Origin: an uncultured Macromonas sp.
GTDB lineage: Bacteria; Pseudomonadota; Gammaproteobacteria; Burkholderiales; Burkholderiaceae
Assembly (NCBI GenBank): GCA_946481585.1
Contig: CAMLOF010000217.1
Coordinates: 1 to 5,143 of the forward strand
Length of the DNA stretch: 5,143 nucleotides
Direction of reading: 5' to 3'
Positions 1 through 5,143 of this stretch are shown here, one piece after another; the stretch's first letter is position 1, and each line of letters starts with the position of its first letter. The position numbers were made by a program, and so were the translations under genes. The notes below the pieces were generated by a model. The model did not search any database, had not been told where the DNA came from, and saw only the letters and a program-made list of their open reading frames with translations.

Positions 1-122
1 CCATCCGCGCCGACTTCGCCGACAGCATCGACGCCAACGCCGTGCACGGCTCCGACGCGCCTGAAACCGCCGCTGTGGAAGTGTCTTTCTTCTTCCCCGG
101 CATGAACGTCTACTCGCGTTGA
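1..122 (+). CDS. ndk: Nucleoside diphosphate kinase, C-terminal 39 residues (5' truncated by window edge)
   Basis: The frame beginning at base 3 is open from the window edge to TGA at 120-122 and encodes the last 39 residues of a nucleoside diphosphate kinase. The enzyme moves the gamma phosphate from ATP to other nucleoside diphosphates through a phosphohistidine, balancing NTP and dNTP pools in the cytoplasm. The visible part contains the family signature N-A-V-H-G-S-D. Its histidine (codon at 45-47) corresponds to the catalytic phosphorylated His. The C-terminal stretch E-V-S-F-F-F-P follows as expected, and the protein ends Y-S-R, typical of bacterial short-form Ndk. The start and the nucleotide-binding residues lie outside the window. 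Its stop lies 7 nt before the rlmN start, as in the usual ndk-rlmN arrangement of proteobacteria. Identification is firm because the active-site motif is intact. Confidence 0.95.
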   Translation, partial: IRADFADSIDANAVHGSDAPETAAVEVSFFFPGMNVYSR

Positions 123-124
123 TC

Positions 125-133
125 ATGTCATGA
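125..133 (+). promoter_or_regulatory. rlmN start context: weak Shine-Dalgarno and two-codon minicistron
   Basis: Between the ndk stop (120-122) and the rlmN ATG (130-132) lies an ATG at 125-127, followed by one serine codon and TGA at 131-133. That TGA overlaps the rlmN start as ATGA. No purine-rich Shine-Dalgarno is visible in the 20 bases before either ATG. What is seen is the arrangement. That ribosomes finishing ndk reinitiate here is an inference. The minicistron may be a chance by-product of the short spacer. Confidence 0.4.
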
Positions 134-1275
134 CGGCCAATTTGCTCGATTTCGACCTCGAGGGGTTGGCCGCCTTCTGTGAGCGGCTCGGAGAAAAGCG
201 TTTCCGGGCCGTTCAGCTTTTTCGCTGGATTCATCAGAAAGGCGTGGCCCGCTTCGAGGACATGACCGATCTGGCCCGCAGCCTGCGTGACAAGCTGCCG
301 GGCGTGTGTGAGGTGCGGGGGTTGCCCGTGCTTTCGCAGCAGGACTCTGCCGACGGCACCATCAAGTGGTTGTTCGACGTTGGCGACGGCAACGCCGTCG
401 AGTCCGTATTCATCCCTGAAGACGACCGAGGAACGCTCTGTGTGTCCAGCCAGGCTGGCTGTGCCGTCGGCTGCCGTTTCTGCTCCACGGGGCATCAGGG
501 CTTCAGTCGCAACCTCAGCACGGGCGAGATCGTTGCGCAGCTGTGGTTCGCCGAACATTACCTGCGTCGCAAGTTCAACACGCAGGAACGCGTCATCTCC
601 AACGTGGTGATGATGGGTATGGGCGAGCCATTGCAAAACTACAGCGCATTGGTCCCCGCGTTGAAGGTGATGCTGGACGATCACGGCTACGGCCTTTCCC
701 GCCGCCGTTTGACGGTGTCCACGTCTGGCGTGGTTCCTATGATCGACCGCTTGGCCGAAGATTGCCCAGTAGCTTTGGCGGTCTCGCTGCATGCGCCGAA
801 CGACCCGCTGCGTGATCATTTGGTGCCGCTCAACAAGAAATATCCTCTGGCCGAGCTGCTGGATGCTTGCCTGCGCTATCTGCCGGCTGCTCCACGTGAC
901 TTCATCACGTTTGAATATTGCATGCTGGATGGCGTGAACGACCAGCCCGAGCATGCGGCTCAACTCGTTGCCTTGCTCAAGCAGCACGGCGGGCGTGGAG
1001 TGCCCTGCAAAATCAACCTGATCCCGTTCAACCCCTTTCCGGACTCTGGGCTCAAGTGTTCGCCCCGTGCGGTGGTTCAGGCGTTCGCACAGACCCTCAA
1101 TGGTGCCGGTATCGTCACGACCATCCGCAAGACGCGCGGTGACGACATTGACGCTGCCTGTGGCCAGTTGGCTGGTGATGTGTTGGATCGCACCAATGCT
1201 GCCCGGCGGTTGGCGCAACGCCGTGCGGAGGTTGAAGGGCAGCCGGTGATCTGGAAAAACAGAGAGGTCCAATGA
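130..1275 (+). CDS. rlmN: Dual-specificity RNA methyltransferase RlmN (23S rRNA A2503 / tRNA A37 C2-methyltransferase)
   Basis: This 381-residue radical-SAM enzyme would methylate C2 of A2503 in 23S rRNA and of A37 in a subset of tRNAs, in the cytoplasm. An N-terminal RNA-binding region (about 1-90) precedes the radical-SAM barrel. The CX3CX2C cluster motif is C111, C115, C118 and binds the [4Fe-4S] cluster that cleaves S-adenosylmethionine. G-M-G-E-P at 163-167 is the SAM-binding GGEP-type motif. By alignment from memory with E. coli RlmN, C104 is the resolving/base cysteine, C344 (in [10 protein letters not shown]) is the methyl-carrying cysteine, and E91 matches the conserved Glu. Length is close to the 384 residues of E. 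coli RlmN, so the gene looks complete and active. The ATG at 130 begins 7 nt after the ndk stop and has no clear Shine-Dalgarno, so translation may be coupled to ndk. The last 4 bases overlap the pilW start. Loss of the methylation is known to affect ribosomal-antibiotic susceptibility in other bacteria. Confidence 0.97.
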   Translation: MTANLLDFDLEGLAAFCERLGEKRFRAVQLFRWIHQKGVARFEDMTDLARSLRDKLPGVCEVRGLPVLSQQDSADGTIKWLFDVGDGNAVESVFIPEDDRGTLCVSSQAGCAVGCRFCSTGHQGFSRNLSTGEIVAQLWFAEHYLRRKFNTQERVISNVVMMGMGEPLQNYSALVPALKVMLDDHGYGLSRRRLTVSTSGVVPMIDRLAEDCPVALAVSLHAPNDPLRDHLVPLNKKYPLAELLDACLRYLPAAPRDFITFEYCMLDGVNDQPEHAAQLVALLKQHGGRGVPCKINLIPFNPFPDSGLKCSPRAVVQAFAQTLNGAGIVTTIRKTRGDDIDAACGQLAGDVLDRTNAARRLAQRRAEVEGQPVIWKNREVQ

Positions 1276-1280
1276 TGATG
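1261..1280 (+). promoter_or_regulatory. pilW ribosome binding site and triple ATG start
   Basis: AGAGAGG at 1261-1267 is a good Shine-Dalgarno match inside the last codons of rlmN. It is followed by three consecutive in-frame ATG codons at 1272, 1275 and 1278. Spacing from the G at 1267 to the three ATGs is 4, 7 and 10 nt, so the second ATG has the most typical distance. The first ATG overlaps the rlmN stop as ATGA. All three starts give the same lipoprotein apart from one or two N-terminal Met residues, which are removed with the signal peptide. Confidence 0.7.
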
Positions 1281-2075
1281 CATGCGTTTCGTTGGCAGGC
1301 CGCTTTGTTGCTGCTGCTGGCACTCGTGGGGTGTGCAGGCGGGGCCGGCAGTTACTCGAGTGCCTCGGGTAAGGACTGGGTCACGGAGTCAGACGAGCCT
1401 GAGGTGCGCAAACGGGCCAGGGTTCGACTGCAACTGGGGGCGGGTTACTTTGAGCAGGGGCAGAACACCGTTGCGCTGGATGAAGCGAAGCAGGCCATCG
1501 CGCTCGACCCCACTTTCGTCGCTGCCTACAATTTGCGCGGATTGATCTACATGCAGCTCAACGAAATGAAGCTTGCTGAAGAGAGCTTTCAACAGGGCTT
1601 GCGAGTCAATCCCCGGGACCCTGATACCCTGCACAATTTCGGATGGATGCGTTGCCAGGAAGGCCGTTTCGCCGACGCTTATCAGTTTTTCGGGCGGGCG
1701 CTGGAGGCGCCTAACTATGCTGGCGCCAGCAGGTCACTCATGGCTCTGGGGCTTTGCCAGTCCAAGGCGGGGCAGCTTGCTGACGCAGAGTCCAGCTTTG
1801 TGAAGGCGTTTGAGCTTGATCCGTCGAACCCCGTGACGAACTACAACCTTGCAGTTCTGCTGCACAAGCGTGGCGAAACCGAGCGTGCGCGGTACTACGT
1901 CCGTCGGGTAAACAGTTCGGAGTTCGTCAATGCCGAGTCCCTCTGGCTGGGCATCAAGATTGAGAACCGCCTGCAAAACCGCGAGACGGCGCGGCAACTT
2001 GGAGAGCAACTGCGGCGCCGGTTCCCTGAGTCCCGCGAAGCGGGAGCTTATGAAAGAGGAGCGTTCAATGAGTGA
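1272..2075 (+). CDS. pilW: Type IV pilus biogenesis/stability TPR lipoprotein PilW (PilF family)
   Basis: This 267-residue protein is predicted to be an outer-membrane lipoprotein that acts as pilotin for the PilQ secretin and is needed for type IV pilus assembly or stability. The N terminus is a lipoprotein signal peptide: a short basic region (R7), a leucine-rich core (about 10-18) and lipobox L-V-G-C with acylated C21. Residue +2 is Ala rather than Asp, which fits sorting to the outer membrane. The rest is about six consecutive 34-residue TPR repeats: roughly 48-81, 82-115, 116-149, 151-184, 185-218 and 219-252. Several units end in D-P or N-P. The six-TPR lipoprotein plan matches PilF of Pseudomonas and PilW of Neisseria, and so does the location between rlmN and rodZ. 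It overlaps rlmN by 4 nt and rodZ by 8 nt, suggesting translational coupling. No other pilus genes are in the window, so the pilus role rests on family and synteny. A more general envelope TPR role is the alternative. Confidence 0.9.
   Translation: MMMHAFRWQAALLLLLALVGCAGGAGSYSSASGKDWVTESDEPEVRKRARVRLQLGAGYFEQGQNTVALDEAKQAIALDPTFVAAYNLRGLIYMQLNEMKLAEESFQQGLRVNPRDPDTLHNFGWMRCQEGRFADAYQFFGRALEAPNYAGASRSLMALGLCQSKAGQLADAESSFVKAFELDPSNPVTNYNLAVLLHKRGETERARYYVRRVNSSEFVNAESLWLGIKIENRLQNRETARQLGEQLRRRFPESREAGAYERGAFNE
2055..2070 (+). promoter_or_regulatory. rodZ ribosome binding site, deciding the start
   Basis: AGAGGAG at 2055-2061 is a strong Shine-Dalgarno 6 nt before ATG 2068-2070, inside the end of pilW. 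This supports 2068 over the in-frame upstream ATG at 2050, which would add six residues. That ATG has only GGGAG at 2042-2046, at too short a spacing (3 nt). Frame 1 is open further upstream to about 1930, but that part is only the shadow of pilW. Confidence 0.75.
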
Positions 2076-3033
2076 CACGTCGGCGCAGGCGGAACACGTC
2101 AATGCCGGGACACCCGAACTGGGTGGGGTGCCCTTGCTGCGTCAGGCGCGTGAACGTGCTGGCTTGCACGTGGTGGCGCTTGCCGCCATGCTCAAGGTGC
2201 CTGTGCATAAGCTGGAAGCATTGGAGGCCGGCCGTTTCGACGAACTGCCAGACGCCACCTTTACCAGGGCTCTGGCATCGAGTGTCTGCCGAGTCCTCAA
2301 AATGGACCCGGCTCCCGTGTTGGCCAGCTTGCCGCAGCCAAAGGGAGTCCGCCTTGTTGAAGAAGGCATGGGCATCAACGCGCCGTTTCCGCAATCTTCC
2401 CGCCGTGAAGCTGTTGGGGTTGAGCCGTCCGCAGCTGCGAGACAACTCTCCAAACCTGGCGTTGCCGCCCTGGTCCTGCTGTTCCTGGCTGCTGTGCTTT
2501 GGTTCGTTCTGCCCGATGACGGCACTTGGAATGTCATGAATGTGCTGAGCCCCGCCGACGGTGGCGCTGCGCCCTCGGCTGTCTCGCAGACGCCTGCCGA
2601 TGGCAATGCGACATCACCGTCGCTCGAAGGCGCTGTTGCCGTCATGCCTGTGGCTGCCTCGGTGTCGCAGGATTCGTCTTCCACCGTCTCCAGCCCCCAA
2701 TCTCAGCCTTCTGCGCCTGTGGCTACTCCCGCGGAAACGCCTGTGGTTGCCGCACCGTCTGAAGTTGCTCCGGTGGTACAGGCTGAGGCCGCGGGCGTGC
2801 AGCCCCTGACAATGCGTGCCAAGGAAGCGAGCTGGGTACAGGTGACCGGGGCGTCTGGTCGTGTCCTCGTCCAGCGCAGCCTACAGGCTGGCGAAGTACT
2901 TTCCGTGGCCACTGATCTGCCGTTGAATGTCGTGGTCGGGCGAGCCGACGAAACGGAAGTTCGCGTGCGCGGCGCCGTGTTTGATCTGGCACCTTACTCT
3001 CGCAACAACGTGGCGCGCTTTGAGGTGAGGTGA
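2068..3033 (+). CDS. rodZ: Cell-shape protein RodZ: cytoplasmic HTH, one TM helix, periplasmic DUF4115 domain
   Basis: This 321-residue bitopic inner-membrane protein is predicted to link the MreB actin-like cytoskeleton to the elongasome and so support rod shape. Domain order is that of RodZ. A short acidic/polar tail (1-20) comes first. An Xre-like helix-turn-helix follows (about 21-88, with R-Q-A-R-E-R-A-G and K-L-E-A-L-E-A-G-R-F-D-E-L-P); in E. coli RodZ this domain binds MreB rather than acting as a classical regulator. A juxtamembrane stretch with Arg/Lys precedes one hydrophobic helix (about 131-149). A low-complexity periplasmic linker rich in Ala, Pro, Ser and Val spans about 160-245. 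A C-terminal beta-rich DUF4115 domain spans about 247-321, containing S-W-V-Q-V and G-R-V-L-V-Q-R. Length is close to E. coli RodZ (337). The start at 2068 is set by a strong Shine-Dalgarno. The gene overlaps pilW by 8 nt and ends 3 nt before ispG. The HTH could suggest a transcription factor, but the full architecture and synteny favour RodZ. Confidence 0.92.
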   Translation: MSDTSAQAEHVNAGTPELGGVPLLRQARERAGLHVVALAAMLKVPVHKLEALEAGRFDELPDATFTRALASSVCRVLKMDPAPVLASLPQPKGVRLVEEGMGINAPFPQSSRREAVGVEPSAAARQLSKPGVAALVLLFLAAVLWFVLPDDGTWNVMNVLSPADGGAAPSAVSQTPADGNATSPSLEGAVAVMPVAASVSQDSSSTVSSPQSQPSAPVATPAETPVVAAPSEVAPVVQAEAAGVQPLTMRAKEASWVQVTGASGRVLVQRSLQAGEVLSVATDLPLNVVVGRADETEVRVRGAVFDLAPYSRNNVARFEVR

Positions 3034-3039
3034 GAAGTG
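3027..3039 (+). promoter_or_regulatory. ispG ribosome binding site and GTG start
   Basis: GAGG at 3027-3030, within the last codons of rodZ, lies 6 nt before the GTG at 3037-3039. The rodZ TGA (3031-3033) sits between them. The next in-frame ATG is at 3172, inside the conserved V-Q-S-M-T-N-T region of IspG. Starting there would remove the first beta strand of the barrel, so GTG is the best start. Confidence 0.75.
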
Positions 3040-4308
3040 GATCGAAACGCTGAATCCTTTGACGCGCCGCCTCTGGGGGGCGCCTTGAAGCGGAAGTCCC
3101 GTCAGGGCGTCGTTGCCTGGGGGGACCACAAAGTCACGGTCGGTGGCGATGCGCCCGTGCGCGTCCAGTCCATGACCAACACCGACACGGCAGATGCCAT
3201 TGGTACGGCTATTCAGGTGAAAGAACTGGCCCTGGCTGGTTCCGAACTGGTGCGTATCACGGTGAACAACGATGAGGCAGCCAAGGCCGTTCCTCATATC
3301 CGTGAACAGCTGGACCGCATGGGCATTCCGGTCCCGCTGATCGGAGACTTCCACTACAACGGGCACCGCCTTCTGACAGACTATCCAGAGATGGCGCAGG
3401 CACTGTCCAAGTACCGCATCAACCCTGGCAACGTCGGGCGCGGCGATAAAAAGGACCGTCAGTTCGGTCAGATGGTCGAAGCGGCGGTGCGCTGGGGTAA
3501 GCCGGTGCGCATCGGTGTGAACTGGGGTAGCCTTGACCAAGACCTGCTGGCTGCCATGATGGACGAGAACGCCCGGCGTGCACAACCGTGGGACGCCAAG
3601 CAGGTGATGTACGAGGCGCTGATCACGTCCGCTCTGCAGTCTGCCGCACAGGCACAGCAGCTTGGCATGAAGCCTGAGGACATCGTGCTGTCCTGCAAGG
3701 TCAGCGGCGTGCAGGACCTCATTGCTGTTTACCAGGAACTGAACCGCCGTTGCGACTATCCCCTGCACCTTGGGCTGACCGAGGCGGGCATGGGCACCAA
3801 GGGCACGGTGGCGTCGGCAGCAGCGCTGTCGGTGTTGCTGCAGCAGGGCATTGGCGACACGATCCGCGTGTCGCTTACCCCGCAGCCGGGCGAGGCGCGC
3901 ACCCAGGAAGTGGTGGTGGCCATGGAGATCCTGCAGGCGCTGGGCCTGCGCAGTTTTGTGCCCAGTGTCACGGCATGCCCAGGTTGCGGGCGCACCACCA
4001 GCACAGTGTTCCAGGAGCTGGCCAAGCAGATCGACGATTACCTGCGGGCTTCGATGCCTCAGTGGCGCGAGAGCTACCCCGGCGTGGAAAACCTCAAGGT
4101 TGCGGTGATGGGCTGTATCGTCAACGGGCCGGGCGAAAGCAAGCATGCCGACATTGGTATCAGCTTGCCGGGCACAGGCGAAGCGCCTGCTGCCCCCGTT
4201 TTCATCGACGGCGAAAAGCACGTCACGCTGCGGGGCGACACGATCGCTGCTGATTTTCAGCGAATCGTGGAAGACTACATTCAGAAGAAGTTCGGCGTTG
4301 CCGCCTGA
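3037..4308 (+). CDS. ispG: 4-hydroxy-3-methylbut-2-en-1-yl diphosphate synthase (IspG/GcpE)
   Basis: This 423-residue cytoplasmic enzyme catalyses the penultimate step of the MEP isoprenoid pathway. It reductively opens 2-C-methyl-D-erythritol 2,4-cyclodiphosphate to HMBPP using a [4Fe-4S] cluster and a flavodoxin or ferredoxin donor. The N-terminal TIM barrel begins near 22 and shows V-Q-S-M-T-N-T (43-49), G-D-F-H-Y-N (103-108), R-I-N-P-G-N (127-132), and H-L-G-L-T-E-A-G at 244-251. The C-terminal cluster domain has C314 and C317 in A-C-P-G-C-G-R, plus C360 and E367 in G-C-I-V-N-G-P-G-E. These are the three cysteine and one glutamate ligands of the family. It is longer than E. coli IspG (372), with extra sequence in the barrel, between the second and third cysteines, and at the C terminus. 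The all-ligand match indicates an active enzyme. Start is GTG, 3 nt after the rodZ stop, so coupling to rodZ is likely. HisS follows after 30 nt. Its product ultimately feeds undecaprenyl carriers and quinones. Confidence 0.97.
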   Translation: MDRNAESFDAPPLGGALKRKSRQGVVAWGDHKVTVGGDAPVRVQSMTNTDTADAIGTAIQVKELALAGSELVRITVNNDEAAKAVPHIREQLDRMGIPVPLIGDFHYNGHRLLTDYPEMAQALSKYRINPGNVGRGDKKDRQFGQMVEAAVRWGKPVRIGVNWGSLDQDLLAAMMDENARRAQPWDAKQVMYEALITSALQSAAQAQQLGMKPEDIVLSCKVSGVQDLIAVYQELNRRCDYPLHLGLTEAGMGTKGTVASAAALSVLLQQGIGDTIRVSLTPQPGEARTQEVVVAMEILQALGLRSFVPSVTACPGCGRTTSTVFQELAKQIDDYLRASMPQWRESYPGVENLKVAVMGCIVNGPGESKHADIGISLPGTGEAPAAPVFIDGEKHVTLRGDTIAADFQRIVEDYIQKKFGVAA

Positions 4309-4338
4309 GGCGCGCTCGACCAGAAGCAGGCAAAGCAA
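4309..4338 (+). promoter_or_regulatory. ispG-hisS spacer with weak hisS ribosome binding site
   Basis: This 30 nt spacer is the widest gap in the window. AGCAGG at 4325-4330 is a weak Shine-Dalgarno about 8 nt before the hisS ATG at 4339. No T-rich terminator and no convincing -35/-10 pair is seen, so hisS is probably read through from upstream genes. Confidence 0.45.
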
Positions 4339-5143
4339 ATGGCAGAAAAACTCAGTGCCGTCAAAGGCATGAACGATATCTTTGCGCCCGAGTCGGCGCA
4401 CTGGGAGTGGCTGGAAAGCAAGGTGCGCGACCTGATGGCGCGGTACGCCTACCGCAACGTGCGCACGCCCATCGTCGAGCCCACGGGCTTGTTCGTGCGT
4501 GGTCTGGGCGAGGTGACCGACATCGTCGAGAAGGAGATGTACTCCTTCGAAGACCGCCTGAACGGCGAGCAGCTGACGCTGCGCCCTGAGGCCACCGCAG
4601 GTGTGGTGCGTGCGGTGATCGAGCACAACCAGCTGTATGACGGCCCCAAGCGCCTGTACTACATGGGGCCTATGTTCCGCCACGAGCGCCCGCAGCGTGG
4701 CCGTTACCGCCAGTTCCACCAGATCGGTGCCGAGGCGCTCGGCTTTGCGGGGCCGGACGTCGATGCGGAACTCATTGTCATGGCTGCCGATCTGTGGGCC
4801 GAGCTGGGCCTGACGGACGTGACGCTGGAGATCAACAGCCTCGGCCAGCCCGCCGAACGGCAGGCGCACAGGCAAGCGCTCATCGCCTACCTGGAACAGC
4901 ACCAGGACCAGCTGGACGAAGACGCAAAGCGCCGCCTGCACAGCAACCCGCTGCGCATCCTGGACACCAAGAACCCGGCCATGCAGGGGCTGGTAGAAGC
5001 CGCGCCCAAGCTGATGGACTACCTGGGCGCTGAGTCGCTAGCGCACTTCAATGCCTTGCGTGAGTTGCTGGACGCGCAGGGTATCTCCTACCGCATCAAT
5101 CCGCGCCTCGTGCGCGGCATGGACTACTACAACCTGAGCGTGT
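4339..5143 (+). CDS. hisS: Histidine-tRNA ligase (histidyl-tRNA synthetase), N-terminal 268 residues, 3' truncated by window edge
   Basis: This class II aminoacyl-tRNA synthetase charges tRNA-His with histidine in the cytoplasm. The first 268 residues plus one base of the next codon are visible, covering most of the catalytic domain. Seen in order: the N-terminal K-G-M-N-D-I (9-14); the motif 1 region T-P-I-V-E-P-T (43-49); the E-K-E-M-Y-S-F strand; R-P-E-A-T (82-86); and motif 2, [16 protein letters not shown] (113-128), with ATP-contacting R114. The HisRS-specific histidine-binding motif L-V-R-G-M-D-Y-Y (257-264) follows. R259 in it matches the catalytic Arg259 of E. coli HisRS. Motif 3 and the anticodon-binding domain lie beyond the window. 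The paralogue HisZ (ATP phosphoribosyltransferase regulatory subunit) is excluded by the intact motif 2 and Arg259. ATG 4339 fits the family's M-A-E/K-type N terminus. In related genomes hisS is followed by a YfgM-like TPR gene, bamB and der, which cannot be checked here. Confidence 0.97.
   Translation, partial: MAEKLSAVKGMNDIFAPESAHWEWLESKVRDLMARYAYRNVRTPIVEPTGLFVRGLGEVTDIVEKEMYSFEDRLNGEQLTLRPEATAGVVRAVIEHNQLYDGPKRLYYMGPMFRHERPQRGRYRQFHQIGAEALGFAGPDVDAELIVMAADLWAELGLTDVTLEINSLGQPAERQAHRQALIAYLEQHQDQLDEDAKRRLHSNPLRILDTKNPAMQGLVEAAPKLMDYLGAESLAHFNALRELLDAQGISYRINPRLVRGMDYYNLSV

Noticed and set aside
1305..1319. TTG/CTG codon run in the pilW signal peptide as a phase-variation tract
   Set aside because: It has only five units of mixed sequence and a three-base period, so slippage would change leucine number without shifting the frame. 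It is ordinary leucine coding in a signal peptide core.
1930..2067. N-terminal extension of RodZ upstream of the ATG at 2068
   Set aside because: The frame is open but overlaps pilW for more than 130 bases, and its translation is Arg-rich shadow sequence. The strong Shine-Dalgarno at 2055-2061 and the family's usual N terminus support 2068.
2130..2330. HTH domain taken as a DNA-binding transcription regulator
   Set aside because: It is followed by one transmembrane helix, a periplasmic linker and a DUF4115 domain, which is the RodZ plan. In that family the HTH contacts MreB.
3750..4253. Alternative-frame + strand ORF of 167 codons inside ispG
   Set aside because: The translation is rich in Gly, Arg, Ala and His, as expected for a shifted frame of a GC-rich gene. 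The overlapping frame holds all IspG cluster ligands.
4302..4312. Inverted repeat CGCC-TGA-GGCG at the ispG stop as a terminator
   Set aside because: The stem has only four base pairs with a three-base loop, it breaks at the next pair, and no T tract follows. It cannot support intrinsic termination.
2881..4941. A very long open frame on the - strand (686 codons) across the end of rodZ, all of ispG and the start of hisS
   Set aside because: Its codons are in exact register with the sense codons of rodZ, ispG and hisS. It therefore stays open as long as the sense genes avoid TTA, CTA and TCA, which are rare in this GC-rich genome. It ends at a sense CTA in rodZ (2881-2883), and the frame is next blocked at a sense CTA in hisS (5038-5040). 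The translation looks like no known protein, while the sense genes are clear.

Overview
This window is a stretch of bacterial chromosome from a GC-rich proteobacterium. Gene order and protein character point to a betaproteobacterium, most likely order Burkholderiales and perhaps family Comamonadaceae. That placement is inferred from protein resemblance and base composition, not from any marker comparison. All genes lie on the + strand and are packed almost without gaps. No mobile element, RNA gene, CRISPR array, phage gene or other sign of horizontal transfer was seen.

Layout: 1-122 is the 3' end of ndk (nucleoside diphosphate kinase). 130-1275 is rlmN (radical-SAM 23S rRNA/tRNA adenine C2 methyltransferase). 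1272-2075 is a TPR lipoprotein of the PilF/PilW type IV pilus family. 2068-3033 is rodZ (HTH-transmembrane cell-shape protein). 3037-4308 is ispG (iron-sulfur enzyme of the MEP isoprenoid pathway, GTG start). 4339-5143 is the 5' part of hisS (histidyl-tRNA synthetase), cut by the window edge.

This is the conserved proteobacterial neighbourhood ndk-rlmN-pilF/pilW-rodZ-ispG-hisS, also known from Escherichia coli and Pseudomonas. The junctions are 7 nt gap, 4 nt overlap, 8 nt overlap, 3 nt gap and 30 nt gap. They suggest one polycistronic transcript with translational coupling, especially from rlmN through ispG. No terminator or convincing promoter is visible inside the window. The promoter presumably lies upstream of ndk, outside the window, or hides within coding sequence.

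The genes do not form one pathway. They combine nucleotide balance (Ndk), translation fidelity and charging (RlmN, HisS), envelope assembly (PilW secretin pilotin, RodZ with MreB) and isoprenoid precursor supply (IspG), which feeds the undecaprenyl carrier for peptidoglycan. I found no evidence for an undescribed system here. The findings are modest points about start sites, coupling and protein variation.
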